Positions 1 through 8,563 of a stretch of DNA of 25,647 nucleotides are shown here, one piece after another. This DNA comes from Alphaproteobacteria bacterium (GTDB lineage: Bacteria > Pseudomonadota > Alphaproteobacteria > Micavibrionales > Micavibrionaceae). The notes below the pieces were generated by a model. The model had not been told where the DNA came from. It saw only the letters and a list, made by a program, of their open reading frames with translations, and did no database searches. The translations under genes were made by a program, and so were the position numbers. The stretch lies in contig JAESUK010000212.1 in NCBI GenBank assembly GCA_016763095.1, positions 1 through 25,647 of the forward strand, given 5' to 3'. Numbering within the stretch: the stretch's first letter is position 1; each line of letters starts with the position of its first letter.

Positions 1-80
1 AAGTTAATGCAGGGATTAGAGAAGAGTACAAGCTTTGTTCAGTCCCCTATGGAGCCAAGCTCACAAATTGCGTGACATAG
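1..80 (+). other. Possible 3' end of an upstream gene (frame undecided)
   Basis: Two plus-strand frames are open from the window edge. Frame 1 ends at TGA 73-75 after 24 codons, and frame 3 ends at TAG 78-80 after 25 codons. Either could be the tail of a gene upstream of pepN. Neither gives a recognisable motif, and the reverse strand cannot be excluded. I cannot choose between them. Confidence 0.3.
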
Positions 81-99
81 TTTAACTCTCTTTTATACT
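72..99 (+). promoter_or_regulatory. Candidate sigma70 promoter of pepN
   Basis: The -35 candidate GTGACA (72-77, five of six matches to TTGACA) is separated by 16 bases from the -10 candidate TATACT (94-99, five of six matches to TATAAT). Transcription would begin near 106, giving a leader of about 28 bases before the pepN ATG at 134. A GANTC site (GAATC, 115-119) lies in that leader. The assignment rests on consensus matching only. Confidence 0.5.
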
Positions 100-133
100 G
101 TTTAAGATCAAACAGAATCGAAAGAGATATGCC

Positions 134-2731
134 ATGAGAACCGATACTCCTAAAACTATTTATCTAAAAGATTATACCCCTGCTCCATTCCTTGTTGAGC
201 ATATGGATTTATCCTTTGATTTACGGGAAGACAATACAACCGTTGTCAGTACTGTGCGCTATAAAAAAAATCCAGAAAGTGTTTCGAGTAACTTAACCTT
301 AAATGGCGAACATCAAAAGCTTATATCTGTCTCAATTGATGGTGAGGCATATAGTGATTATGAAACCACAGATAAGGGTATGGTTATTAAGGATGCTGGT
401 GATGTGTTTACCTTGGTGGTGACATCAGAGGTTGATCCAGAAGGAAATACATCCCTAGAAGGACTATACTAATCACAAGGCACTTATTGTACTCAGTGCG
501 AGGCGGAAGGCTTTCGTCGGATTACGTATTTCCAAGATAGACCCGATGTACTGACGACATTTACGGTGCGTGTTGAGGGTGATAAAGAGAAATACCCAGT
601 TTTGCTTTCAAACGGAAATTTAAAAGATAGTGGTGAGCTTGAGGGTGGTCGTCACTTTACACAGTGGGAAGACCCTTTTCCAAAGCCTTGTTATCTATTT
701 GCGCTTGTTGCGGGTGATCTTGTTCGTATCGAAGACACTTTTACCACGATGTCTGGGCGCGTTGTTGATCTGCATATTTATGTGCGGGATGGTGATCAAG
801 GACAATGTGATCATGCTATGGAATCTCTTAAGAAGTCCATGAAGTGGGATGAAGAGACATATGGTAGAGAATATGAGTTGAGCTTGTTTAACATTGTTGC
901 TGTTAGTGATTTTAATATGGGCGCGATGGAGAATACATCTTTAAATATTTTCAATACAGCACTTGTGTTGGCGCAACAAGAAACGGCAACGGATGGTGAT
1001 TTTGTTCGTGTTGAAGGCGAAATTGGGCATGAATACTTCCATAACTGGACGGGTAATCGTGTGACGTGTCGTGATTGGTTTCAGCTCTCCCTCAAAGAAG
1101 GTTTGACGGTGTTCAGGGATCAAGAATTTAGTAGTGATATGAATTCACGTGCTGTTCAGCGGATTGATGATGTAAATCATCTGCGCCGTTTTCAATTTTC
1201 AGAAGATGCTAGTCCCCTATCACACCCTGTTCAGCCAGATGATTTTATAGAGATTAGTAATTTCTATACGATGACGGTATATGAGAAAGGTGCAGAGATT
1301 ATCCGTATGCAACATACATTGTTGGGTGCGGAAACTTATCGTAAAGCCACCGATCTTTATTTTGAACGTTATGATGGGTGCGCCGTTACATGCGATGATT
1401 TCGTTGAATGTATGGCAGATGCATCAGGACGTGATATGGATCACTTCTTCTTATGGTACAAACAAGCTGGTACACCGTCTGTAGACGTTAAAGGTGTGTA
1501 TGATGAGGATCAAAAACAGTTCATTTTGAGCCTTAAACAATCCCTTCCTGATACCCCCGGTCAGAGCGACAAGAAGCCAATGCATATTCCTGTTTCTGTT
1601 GGTTTGCTTAACGAAAATGGAGATGAAATAGAGGGCACAAAAGTGCTTGAATTTAAGGAAGAAGAGCAAAGCTTTGTCTTTGAAAATATAGCGTCTCGCC
1701 CTATTCCATCTGTTTTACGTGGTTTTTCTGCGCCAGTTAAATTGACGACAGACTTATCGGATGATGATTTACGTTTGTTACAATTACATGACACTGATGG
1801 ATTTAATCGTTGGGAATCTGGTCAGACTTTGGCGCTTCGTACAATTGAAAAGCTTATGGTAGATGGTGATGCTGATATTTCTCAATTCGTGGATGATTTT
1901 GGTGTGTTGCTTGATCAAGGCTTGAGTGGCGATGTTGATAAGGCGTTACTTGCGCGTGCACTATCTTTGCCAGGTGTTGCCGTTGTTGGGCAAATGCAGG
2001 CGCAAATTGACCCAACTGCCATTGATAAGGCGCGTGAGCAAATTATTGTTTCTGTGAAGCGTGCGCATAAAGATAGTCTTTCTCGTTTATATGATGCGCA
2101 AGTAAGTTCAGGGGTGTTTTCTGTTTCTGCGGAAGCAATGGGGCAACGTGCGCTTAAAAATATTCTGTTGGATATTCTAACGTCAACGAACGGTACTGGT
2201 TGTGCTGCACGCGCAAAAGCACAATATGATAGTGCAGATAATATGACGGATCGTGTTGGCGCGTTGTCTGCTTTGGCGGATAGTATGCAACCTGAGCGTG
2301 AAATGGTGTTTTCTGATTTCTATGATCGCTTTAAAGATTATCCGCTTGTGATTGATAAATGGTTCTCATTGCAAGCTGTTGCATGCCGTGCGTCTATCTT
2401 TGATGACCTTGCGGGGCTTCGCGGTCATAGTGAGTTTAATATTAAAAATCCAAATCGTGTGCGTTCGCTTTATTCTGCTTTCTCTATGAATAACCCTGTG
2501 AAGTTTCATGATGCGTCTGGACGTGGGTATGATTTATTGAAGGATGTTGTGATTGAGTTAAATCAGATTAACCCTCAGATTGCCTCACGCCAATTGACCC
2601 CTCTGCGTGAATGGAGACGCTATACGCCTGATCGTCAGGCAAAAATGAAATCAGTGCTTCAGGCTATTATGGATACGGCGAACCTTTCTAATGACGTGTT
2701 TGAAATTGTATCTAAGAGTTTGAAGGGATAG
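134..2731 (+). pseudogene. pepN: Aminopeptidase N (M1 family), interrupted by one in-frame stop
   Basis: This is a zinc-dependent M1 aminopeptidase of the bacterial PepN type, which removes N-terminal residues from peptides in the cytoplasm. Read as one frame it has 866 codons, close to the 870 residues of E. coli PepN. The exopeptidase motif GAMEN falls at codons 263-267 and the zinc motif HEYFH at 299-303, nearly the E. coli positions, with the usual NWTGNRVTCRDWFQLSLKEG stretch around it. The only defect is TAA at 470-472 (codon 113), between LEGLY and a perfectly continuing CTQCEAEGFR segment. The frame does not change across it, so one base substitution explains it. The second open stretch has only a GTG at 566 as its first start-like codon, and I see no good Shine-Dalgarno there. 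Start choice: ATG 134 behind a weak AAAGAGAT. It is either a recent nonsense allele or a sequence error. The SSS transporter gene follows 6 bases later. Confidence 0.85.
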
Positions 2732-2737
2732 GTCAAA

Positions 2738-4108
2738 ATGGATGGCTCTCTTTTGATCCTTTCGGCGCTTGGGGGGTATGCCCTTGTTATGATTGTCATT
2801 GGCTTAATGTCTGCACGGAAGAATGATGCGGAAGGTTTTGTGATTGGGAACAGAAATGTTGGTTTGATCCCAACAATAGGGTCTTTGTCAGCAGGGTTTC
2901 GTGACGGTTCGGGGATTGTGTTCTGGGTTGGTGCCGGTGCAACGGCCGCTTTCGGCGGCTTATGGCTTCTATTTGGGGTTTTGCTTGGTTACTTATTCTT
3001 CTCATTTGTTGGTCCATCTGTTCGGAAACGTGCAGTGGAAAATGATTATATTACGATTGGTCAGATTATTAAGAATGAGTTGGGTTGGAAAACTGAGAAA
3101 GTGACATCTCTGATCGTTGCTGTGTTTTCTATTATGCTTGTCGCGATGCAGTTATTTGTATCTGGTAATCTTATCTCGAGCCTTTCTCCATTGAGTGCGG
3201 ATATCTCTATTATGATTGTTGCGCTTACGGTTGGGTTTTACTTGCTAATTGGTGGGTACGGGAACGTTATTAAGACGGACGCTATTCAGTTCTTCTTGAT
3301 CCTCTCTTTGGTATGTTTGCCATTCTTTGTAGAAATTGATTTAACACCTTTTTTGAACGTAGAAAATTATAAATCGTACGGCACCAGTATGACGTTTGCG
3401 TTATTCTTACTTGGTGGGTTTTATGTCCTGACCGCATCGGATACATGGCAGAGGGTATTTTCTGCGCGTGATGATACGGTTATTCGTGTGGCGTTTCCTG
3501 TAAGTGCTGTGATGCTTCTGTTTATGACGGTATCGTTGTTTTTTCTTGGAATGACAGCCAAGAAACTTTTGCCACAAGATGTGGATTGGGGGAATGCGTT
3601 TTTTTTGATTTTTGAACACGGTGCGTTGCCACCATATCTGTTGGCATATATCGCGGTTGTTTGTATTGCGATTACGATGTCTACGCTTGATACGTTGAGT
3701 TATCTTGTTGCCTCTACCTTCCTCAAAAATATATTTCCTGAAAAAGTAACTGAGAAGCGTGGTGATTATGTACGCCTTACGCGTATTTGTTTGTTGGTTG
3801 TTTTGACTATGGGCGCGTTATTGGCAACGTCTATTGGTGATGTTGTTAAGTACTTATTTGATGCTGCGAGCTTGTTATTTATCCTTGCTCCAATTTATGT
3901 GATGGCGGGACTTGGATGGCTTAAAAAATGTGAAAAACTAGATCTATTCTTTGCTATCTCAACAGTTGTAAGCGTTGGTGTGTATATCTATATGTTTAAG
4001 GCGGGGTATTTCTCTGATCTAATTATGATCTATGTGCCCGCTTGTTTGAATATTATGCTTTGCGGCTTGGCGCGCCTGTTTTCTGGGAGATTCCTGCGCA
4101 ATGCCTGA
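2738..4108 (+). CDS. Sodium:solute symporter (SSS) family transporter
   Basis: This 456-residue, strongly hydrophobic protein has about 12-13 predicted membrane spans and runs through the inner membrane. The N-terminal region (a first span followed by SARKNDAEGFVIGNRNVG and then SLSAGFRDGSG) is the typical TM1 and unwound second-segment arrangement of SSS/SLC5-type transporters, which use a sodium gradient to import small solutes. The segment AITMSTLDTLSYLVAST (about residues 310-326) resembles the conserved TM8 sodium-site region of that family. The substrate cannot be told from sequence. It starts 6 bases after pepN and overlaps rnhB by 8 bases, so it is probably cotranscribed with both. 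It is a little shorter than many SSS members (around 500 residues). Confidence 0.8.
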   Translation: MDGSLLILSALGGYALVMIVIGLMSARKNDAEGFVIGNRNVGLIPTIGSLSAGFRDGSGIVFWVGAGATAAFGGLWLLFGVLLGYLFFSFVGPSVRKRAVENDYITIGQIIKNELGWKTEKVTSLIVAVFSIMLVAMQLFVSGNLISSLSPLSADISIMIVALTVGFYLLIGGYGNVIKTDAIQFFLILSLVCLPFFVEIDLTPFLNVENYKSYGTSMTFALFLLGGFYVLTASDTWQRVFSARDDTVIRVAFPVSAVMLLFMTVSLFFLGMTAKKLLPQDVDWGNAFFLIFEHGALPPYLLAYIAVVCIAITMSTLDTLSYLVASTFLKNIFPEKVTEKRGDYVRLTRICLLVVLTMGALLATSIGDVVKYLFDAASLLFILAPIYVMAGLGWLKKCEKLDLFFAISTVVSVGVYIYMFKAGYFSDLIMIYVPACLNIMLCGLARLFSGRFLRNA

Positions 4109-4718
4109 TTTTAAGTTAGAAAATACGATTGATGGAAAAATATGTGGGCTTGATGAAGTTGGGCGTGGTCCTCTGGCTGGTCCTGTGATTGCCGCATGTG
4201 TTTATGTTCCAGATACGTCTCATGATTTTCTCTTAAAGGTGAATGATAGTAAAAAGCTCTCTGCTAAAAAGCGCGAGCGGTTGTATGGTGAAATTGTAGC
4301 ACATTGTTCTTATGGTATTGGGCGATGTTCGGTTGAAGAAATTGATGACATTAATATTCTTCAAGCATCCCTTCTTGCAATGGCGCGCGCATATGAGGAT
4401 ATGAATGTTGTATGTGACCATGCGCTGATTGACGGAAACAAGACTGCCCCGCTTCCTTGTCCATGTACAACAGTAATTAGGGGAGATAGTGTCTCTACAT
4501 CCATTGCGGCGGCTTCTATTATCGCAAAAGTGACACGTGACCGCGTTATGAAGGAGTTGGATGTTGAATGTCCCGGATATGGCTGGTCCTCTAATTCTGG
4601 ATATGGTTCGAGTCAGCATCGTGATGCAATTTCCAAAATTGGCATTACGAAGCATCATAGGAAAACGTTTGCCCCTGTACGTCTGATGTTGGAAATGGAC
4701 TCTATAGAGTCTGCTTGA
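4101..4718 (+). CDS. rnhB: Ribonuclease HII
   Basis: RNase HII cuts the RNA strand of RNA-DNA hybrids and nicks at ribonucleotides misincorporated in DNA. The 205-residue product has the hallmark GLDEVGRGPLAGPV at residues 16-29, giving D18 and E19. LIDGN supplies D111 and RGDS supplies D129, which completes the DEDD metal site. The segment SIAAASIIAKVTRDR (134-148) and the terminal TKHHRKTFAPV are also characteristic. The length is normal for the family (about 198-210). The ATG at 4101 overlaps the end of the transporter gene by 8 bases, which suggests translational coupling. A long antisense reading frame on the other strand is a shadow. Confidence 0.97.
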   Translation: MPDFKLENTIDGKICGLDEVGRGPLAGPVIAACVYVPDTSHDFLLKVNDSKKLSAKKRERLYGEIVAHCSYGIGRCSVEEIDDINILQASLLAMARAYEDMNVVCDHALIDGNKTAPLPCPCTTVIRGDSVSTSIAAASIIAKVTRDRVMKELDVECPGYGWSSNSGYGSSQHRDAISKIGITKHHRKTFAPVRLMLEMDSIESA

Positions 4719-4836
4719 GCGTACACCCACAACATCTTGAGTCCATTACATGAATCTCATTTTTATCTTGACGGCGAATCACAAATGATTCATGATTCGT
4801 AGGTAAGTATTTAAATAGAGGTGAAAATGTCGAGTC
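4698..4836. promoter_or_regulatory. Cluster of eight GANTC sites at the ccrM promoter
   Basis: GANTC occurs at 4698-4702, 4707-4711 (end of rnhB), 4739-4743, 4752-4756, 4776-4780, 4787-4791, 4794-4798 (intergenic) and 4832-4836 (second to fifth codons of ccrM). A four-base-specific palindrome is expected about once per 256 bases in random sequence; elsewhere in the window I saw it as scattered sites. Two copies form the tandem heptamer ATGATTC at 4785-4798, and CGAATCA (4775-4781) with TGATTCG (4793-4799) forms an inverted repeat. In Caulobacter, methylation of GANTC sites in the ccrM promoter and leader reduces its transcription. The same feedback is inferred here. Confidence 0.75.
4768..4796 (+). 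promoter_or_regulatory. Candidate ccrM promoter
   Basis: TTGACG (4768-4773, five of six matches to TTGACA) is followed after 17 bases by CATGAT (4791-4796, four of six matches to TATAAT). GANTC sites occupy the spacer (4776-4780, 4787-4791) and overlap the -10 element (4791 and 4794-4798). This would let adenine methylation act directly on promoter recognition. Transcription would start near 4803, about 24 bases before the ATG. Confidence 0.5.
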
Positions 4837-5990
4837 AAAAATCAAAAAAGTCCACAAAGCAGAAATCTGATAAAGCTTCTGAAGCTAAAGATAAGTTGGA
4901 AACGAATAAGATTTATAAAGGAAATTGCATTGAAACTATGCGGTCTCTTCCTAAAAAATCCGTGGATATGATTTTTGCAGATCCTCCGTACAACCTTCAA
5001 TTGCAAGGTGATTTACATCGTCCAGACAACAGCAAGGTTGATGCTGTGAATGACGAATGGGATCAATTCGAAAGTTTTAAAGCGTATGATAAGTTCACGA
5101 AAGAGTGGCTTACTGAGGCGCGTGAGTTGTTGACTGATGATGGTGGTATTTGGGTTATAGGCTCATATCATAATATTTTTCGTATTGGTGCGATTATGCA
5201 AGATATGGGGTTTTGGATATTGAACGATGTTATTTGGCGTAAATCTAACCCAATGCCTAATTTTAGAGGTCGTCGCTTTACCAATGCGCATGAGACTATG
5301 ATCTGGGCTTCAAAATCACAAAAGAGTAAGTATTGTTTTAACTATGACGCTATGAAGGCGATGAATGATGATAAGCAAATGCGGAGTGACTGGGAAATAC
5401 CTATTTGTAGCGGACATGAGCGTTTAAAAGGTGCTGATGGGAATAAAGTTCATCCAACGCAGAAGCCGGAGTCCCTGCTCTATCGTGTTATCTTGTCTTC
5501 CACGCGCAAAGGTGATGTTGTGCTTGATCCTTTCTTTGGTACAGGAACAACAGGATGTGTTGCAAAACAGCTTGGTCGTCAATATGTTGGGCTTGAGCAA
5601 GAAGATGATTACATTAAAGCCGCTACGGAGCGCTTGGACGCTACGCAAGTCATTGAGGATCCTGATGTGTTAGATGTTAAATCTAAGCGCGATCAGAAGC
5701 GTATTCCTTTCGGTTGGCTTCTTGAGCATGGCTATTTAAAGCCTGGAACAGTACTAACGGATCATAAGAACAAGTTTTCTGCCAAGGTAGGTGTTGATGG
5801 AACAATTTTATCCTCATCTGGTAAGGAAGATTTACGCGGATCAATTCATAAGGTTGGAGCGGCATTACAGGATGCTCCATCATGTAATGGGTGGACGTAT
5901 TGGCATTATAAAGAAAATGGTCGCCGTTACCCTATAGACGCTCTTAGGCAGAAGCTTAGAACACAAGTTGAAGCGGCTGATCAGCAGTAA
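4827..5990 (+). CDS. ccrM: Cell-cycle adenine DNA methyltransferase, GANTC-type (CcrM)
   Basis: This is an orphan beta-class N6-adenine methyltransferase. The family member CcrM methylates GANTC late in the alphaproteobacterial cell cycle and is usually essential or important. In the 387-residue product, catalytic motif DPPY lies at 52-55 and the AdoMet-binding motif DPFFGTGTT at 234-242; this order, with DPPY before FxGxG, is beta class. The C-terminal RAMA domain (about 295-378, with GWTYWHYK near 355-362) is typical of CcrM. No restriction gene is adjacent. Start choice: ATG 4827 sits 5 bases after GAGG (4818-4821). An in-frame GTG at 4821 lies inside that ribosome-binding site and is rejected. 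The first 25 residues are a Lys/Ser-rich tail that makes the protein longer than Caulobacter CcrM (358 residues). It follows rnhB by 108 bases. Confidence 0.95.
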   Translation: MSSQKSKKSTKQKSDKASEAKDKLETNKIYKGNCIETMRSLPKKSVDMIFADPPYNLQLQGDLHRPDNSKVDAVNDEWDQFESFKAYDKFTKEWLTEARELLTDDGGIWVIGSYHNIFRIGAIMQDMGFWILNDVIWRKSNPMPNFRGRRFTNAHETMIWASKSQKSKYCFNYDAMKAMNDDKQMRSDWEIPICSGHERLKGADGNKVHPTQKPESLLYRVILSSTRKGDVVLDPFFGTGTTGCVAKQLGRQYVGLEQEDDYIKAATERLDATQVIEDPDVLDVKSKRDQKRIPFGWLLEHGYLKPGTVLTDHKNKFSAKVGVDGTILSSSGKEDLRGSIHKVGAALQDAPSCNGWTYWHYKENGRRYPIDALRQKLRTQVEAADQQ

Positions 5991-5997
5991 ACGCTGT

Positions 5998-6924
5998 TTA
6001 TCTGTAATCGTGGCTGTAGAGCATTCTTTTAAGCTCTTGGTCCGCAAAGACCTCTATGTAATCGACTTGTCCTGAGTATTCATTCATATATTGCCCAGAT
6101 ACATTGATATTAAAGACCGTATCTTTGTATAGGTTGAGTGTTACATAGAAAATCAAATATGCGTTCTTACCTATAGATTTTTGATTTATGTACTGAAGAT
6201 ACATTTCAGATAGCTCGCGTGGCATTGGTAACATTTCAAACGAAAATGGATTTTTTATAGATAGAACGATATTGTATGGCGCTTCCTTGATATAGCGATT
6301 TATGAAGGGCGCATTTACACAAAAATCTCCACGATTTACTTGGTTGTTTGAAATACGAATACGTTTAGCGTTTTTATAGAGGTAGTTTGCATCAACTTTG
6401 AATCCTTCCTCTTTAAAATTATATGCTCCCAATTTAAGAGGTTGGATAAATTTAAAGCGTCGACCAAATTTCTCTTTGTTGTCCTCTAGATATGTTCTTG
6501 ATACTTTTCTTAGTTGATCCCATTTGAAATCGTTGTAGTAGAGTTTCTTAACATTTTTGCACTGCATTAGAAGTAAATAGGCATCCACATGATCGTCTTT
6601 TTCTGTGTCGAGCCGTCCTGTTTTCCAATAGAGCATTGTGACATTACGGTAGTTTGGATCCTGATAAAGTGGTTTTAGCTCTTTGAAAGGGAGGTTTTTG
6701 TAATGTTCTTCATGGTTTTGTACGAGAGATTTATCGAAGTCAAACCCTGTATCACTTACAACTTCTCTGTCGATATCAATACCTGATGTTGCTTCAGCCT
6801 CAATATCAATTGTCATTTCTTCTTCAGCTTCAACTTGCTGTACTTCAGCGGTATCTTGCGCATACGCAATGCTGTTAAAACATAGAATGAGTAGTGTTCC
6901 AAATATGATACGTATTGTGGTCAT
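5998..6924 (-). CDS. Exported protein of unknown function
   Basis: I do not recognise this family with confidence; a DUF4852-like assignment comes to mind but is unverified. The product starting at 6924 has 308 residues. It opens with a clear signal peptide (TTIRIIF, then a hydrophobic core, then a probable cut at AYA|QD near residue 22). An acidic low-complexity stretch follows (about 25-60, many Glu, Asp and Ile). The rest is a mixed alpha/beta region rich in Tyr, Asn and Lys (for example CKNVKKLYYNDFKW). Only two Cys remain in the mature part, so one disulfide is possible. An in-frame ATG at 6957 would overlap the mutY end by 11 bases and add 11 polar residues before the signal peptide; AAGAGA just before 6924 favours the later start. 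It lies directly behind mutY and meets ccrM tail to tail, 7 bases apart. Confidence 0.75.
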   Translation of the reverse strand: MTTIRIIFGTLLILCFNSIAYAQDTAEVQQVEAEEEMTIDIEAEATSGIDIDREVVSDTGFDFDKSLVQNHEEHYKNLPFKELKPLYQDPNYRNVTMLYWKTGRLDTEKDDHVDAYLLLMQCKNVKKLYYNDFKWDQLRKVSRTYLEDNKEKFGRRFKFIQPLKLGAYNFKEEGFKVDANYLYKNAKRIRISNNQVNRGDFCVNAPFINRYIKEAPYNIVLSIKNPFSFEMLPMPRELSEMYLQYINQKSIGKNAYLIFYVTLNLYKDTVFNINVSGQYMNEYSGQVDYIEVFADQELKRMLYSHDYR

Positions 6925-6946
6925 TTCTCTTATCTGCTCCGATTGG

Positions 6947-8029
6947 TTATTTCGCATTGATTAGATCGTATACTTTTTTGAATACGGTAGGCAATTTACT
7001 TTTTATTTTTTCAGTTTTTATCCAGTAATATCTGTTTGAGGCGTTAGTTTTTAGTTTTTGCGCTTCATATATATACAATTCTAAATCGAAATGAGTAAAA
7101 ACGTGGTTAATATTTTGGTTTAATTTTTTGAAATTTTCTTTTTTATACAGAGATATATGTTCCAAATCCTTCTTATCTTCTCTCCAAATATTTGTTGGAA
7201 GGCCTATTGTGTTTGCAAGGAGACCTTTGTCACCTCGTCTCTCGATCAACAGTTCATCTTGTGAGCTTTTAATAATGTAGGCATATCCAAAGCGCTTTGG
7301 TTTTACTTTTTTAGGTGGTGCAACAGGTATGGTGTTCTGTAAATTATGTTTATGGCTCTTGCATGCGTTTATAACGGGACACGCATCGCATTTAGGGTTT
7401 TTAGGTGTGCATATCAGTGCGCCAAGCTCCATTAAGCTTTGTGCATAGTCGCTATGCTCTCCTTCGTGATCTCCTATAAATGTTGCGGCAAACTCTTTGA
7501 TACGTGGTTTTATATCTTTCAACGGTTTTTTGAGCATAAATATACGCGCCATAACGCGCTCCACGTTACCGTCAATAATGTTTGCGGGTTTATTGTGGAC
7601 GATGGATGTAATTGCGGCGGCGGTGTATGGCCCTACTCCTGCAAGCTTTAATAGCTCTGTTTCATTGTCGGGAAATTGACCGTTAAGCTCTCTATGGATC
7701 TGTCCCGCGCATTTATGCAGGTTACGTGCGCGTGAATAATATCCAAGACCTGCCCATGCATCCATTACATCCTCTTGGGACGCGTTGGCTAAGTCATGCA
7801 CCGTTTTCCATTTTTTTGTAAACTTTTTAAAATACGGAATGACGGCTGTAACAGTGGTTTGTTGGAGCATGATCTCCGATAGCCATATTTTATATGGGTC
7901 AGCAGATATGCCTTGATCGTATCTCCATGGTAACTGGCGCTTATTATCCCTATACCATTGCAATAATGATTTTCGAAAACTTGCAGGATCAGGGCGATGC
8001 CTGTTTATGTCTGAATTCAAAGATGACAA
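6947..8029 (-). CDS. mutY: A/G-specific adenine DNA glycosylase
   Basis: MutY removes adenine mispaired with 8-oxoguanine and so prevents G:C to T:A mutations. The 360-residue protein has the catalytic Glu in SEIMLQQTTV (E52). The helix-hairpin-helix LAGVGPYTAAAI spans 129-140, and the catalytic Asp lies in IDGNVERVMARIF (D153). A [4Fe-4S] ligand set Cys207-X6-Cys214-X2-Cys217-X5-Cys223 matches the family spacing exactly. Residues from about 245 onward form the NUDIX-like domain that reads 8-oxoG; its tail is Lys-rich. The gene is divergent from the DUF721 gene, with only 30 bases between the start codons, so the two promoters must overlap each other or coding sequence. Confidence 0.96.
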   Translation of the reverse strand: MSSLNSDINRHRPDPASFRKSLLQWYRDNKRQLPWRYDQGISADPYKIWLSEIMLQQTTVTAVIPYFKKFTKKWKTVHDLANASQEDVMDAWAGLGYYSRARNLHKCAGQIHRELNGQFPDNETELLKLAGVGPYTAAAITSIVHNKPANIIDGNVERVMARIFMLKKPLKDIKPRIKEFAATFIGDHEGEHSDYAQSLMELGALICTPKNPKCDACPVINACKSHKHNLQNTIPVAPPKKVKPKRFGYAYIIKSSQDELLIERRGDKGLLANTIGLPTNIWREDKKDLEHISLYKKENFKKLNQNINHVFTHFDLELYIYEAQKLKTNASNRYYWIKTEKIKSKLPTVFKKVYDLINAK

Positions 8030-8059
8030 TAGTGTTTAAACCTTCTATATATATTTGTT

Positions 8060-8536
8060 ATGAGCTCATTAAGACCTATAGCCCGAAGTGTAAAGCAAGT
8101 CACGTCCAAGGTGTGTGAAAAGAAATTTATTTCTCTTGGCCGTGTTTTGGCGTTGTGGGGCGATATTATTGGTGAAGAAATTTCAGCTTATGCAGAGCCT
8201 TCTGGTATTAAAGTTCGTAAAGTTGGGCGCGGAAAAAATCAGGTTTTTGAAAAGACTTTAAAAATCTCTGTGGTTCCTGCTCAATCTATGAAACTTGCTT
8301 ATCGTAAGGGGATGATTTTAGAGCGGATCAATAGGTTACTGCCGTATGAAGGAATTACAGATTTAGAGTTTGTTCCCGTGGCGCGGAAAATTGATGTGAA
8401 AATCAAAAAGACGGAAAAAGATTTATCTGATAATGAAAAAAACTATCTTTCTTCAGTCCTTGATGATATTGAAGATGGCGAAATTAAAGAGCGGTTATTA
8501 TCCATGGGTCAATCCATGCTTCATAAGGAAGATTAA
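8060..8536 (+). CDS. dciA: DUF721 / DciA-family protein, probable replicative helicase loader
   Basis: This 158-residue protein carries the DUF721 signature: an N-terminal helix, then LGRVLALWGDIIGEEISAYA (residues 27-46; the W..IvG pattern is the family hallmark) and a beta-rich stretch up to the LEFVPVARK segment. DUF721 proteins include DciA, which loads the DnaB helicase in bacteria lacking DnaC or DnaI. Its position divergent from mutY, and a few genes before a dsbA-like gene and smc, is common in Alphaproteobacteria. The C-terminal 50 residues are Lys/Asp/Glu-rich and probably flexible. The family is clear; the helicase-loader role for this copy is inferred. Confidence 0.8.
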   Translation: MSSLRPIARSVKQVTSKVCEKKFISLGRVLALWGDIIGEEISAYAEPSGIKVRKVGRGKNQVFEKTLKISVVPAQSMKLAYRKGMILERINRLLPYEGITDLEFVPVARKIDVKIKKTEKDLSDNEKNYLSSVLDDIEDGEIKERLLSMGQSMLHKED

Positions 8537-8563
8537 TAACTTACATTGAGATAAGGTTTGTCT

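Noticed and set aside
81..106. CtrA-type box (TTAA-N7-TTAA) before pepN
   Set aside because: TTAA occurs twice but 16 bases apart, which is the wrong spacing for a CtrA site.
470..472. Genetic code change (TAA read as an amino acid)
   Set aside because: Many intact genes in the window end at TAA at the expected family length, such as ccrM, efp and atpE.
566..2731. The downstream part of pepN as an independent gene starting at GTG 566
   Set aside because: The GTG is only the first start-like codon after the TAA. PepN homology continues from codon 114 with no gap, I see no good ribosome-binding site there, and starting at 566 would remove part of the conserved N-terminal domain.
4233..4730. 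165-residue reverse-strand frame opposite rnhB
   Set aside because: It is fully antisense to a confident rnhB, has no recognisable domain, and has Cys/Arg/His-rich composition typical of a shadow frame.
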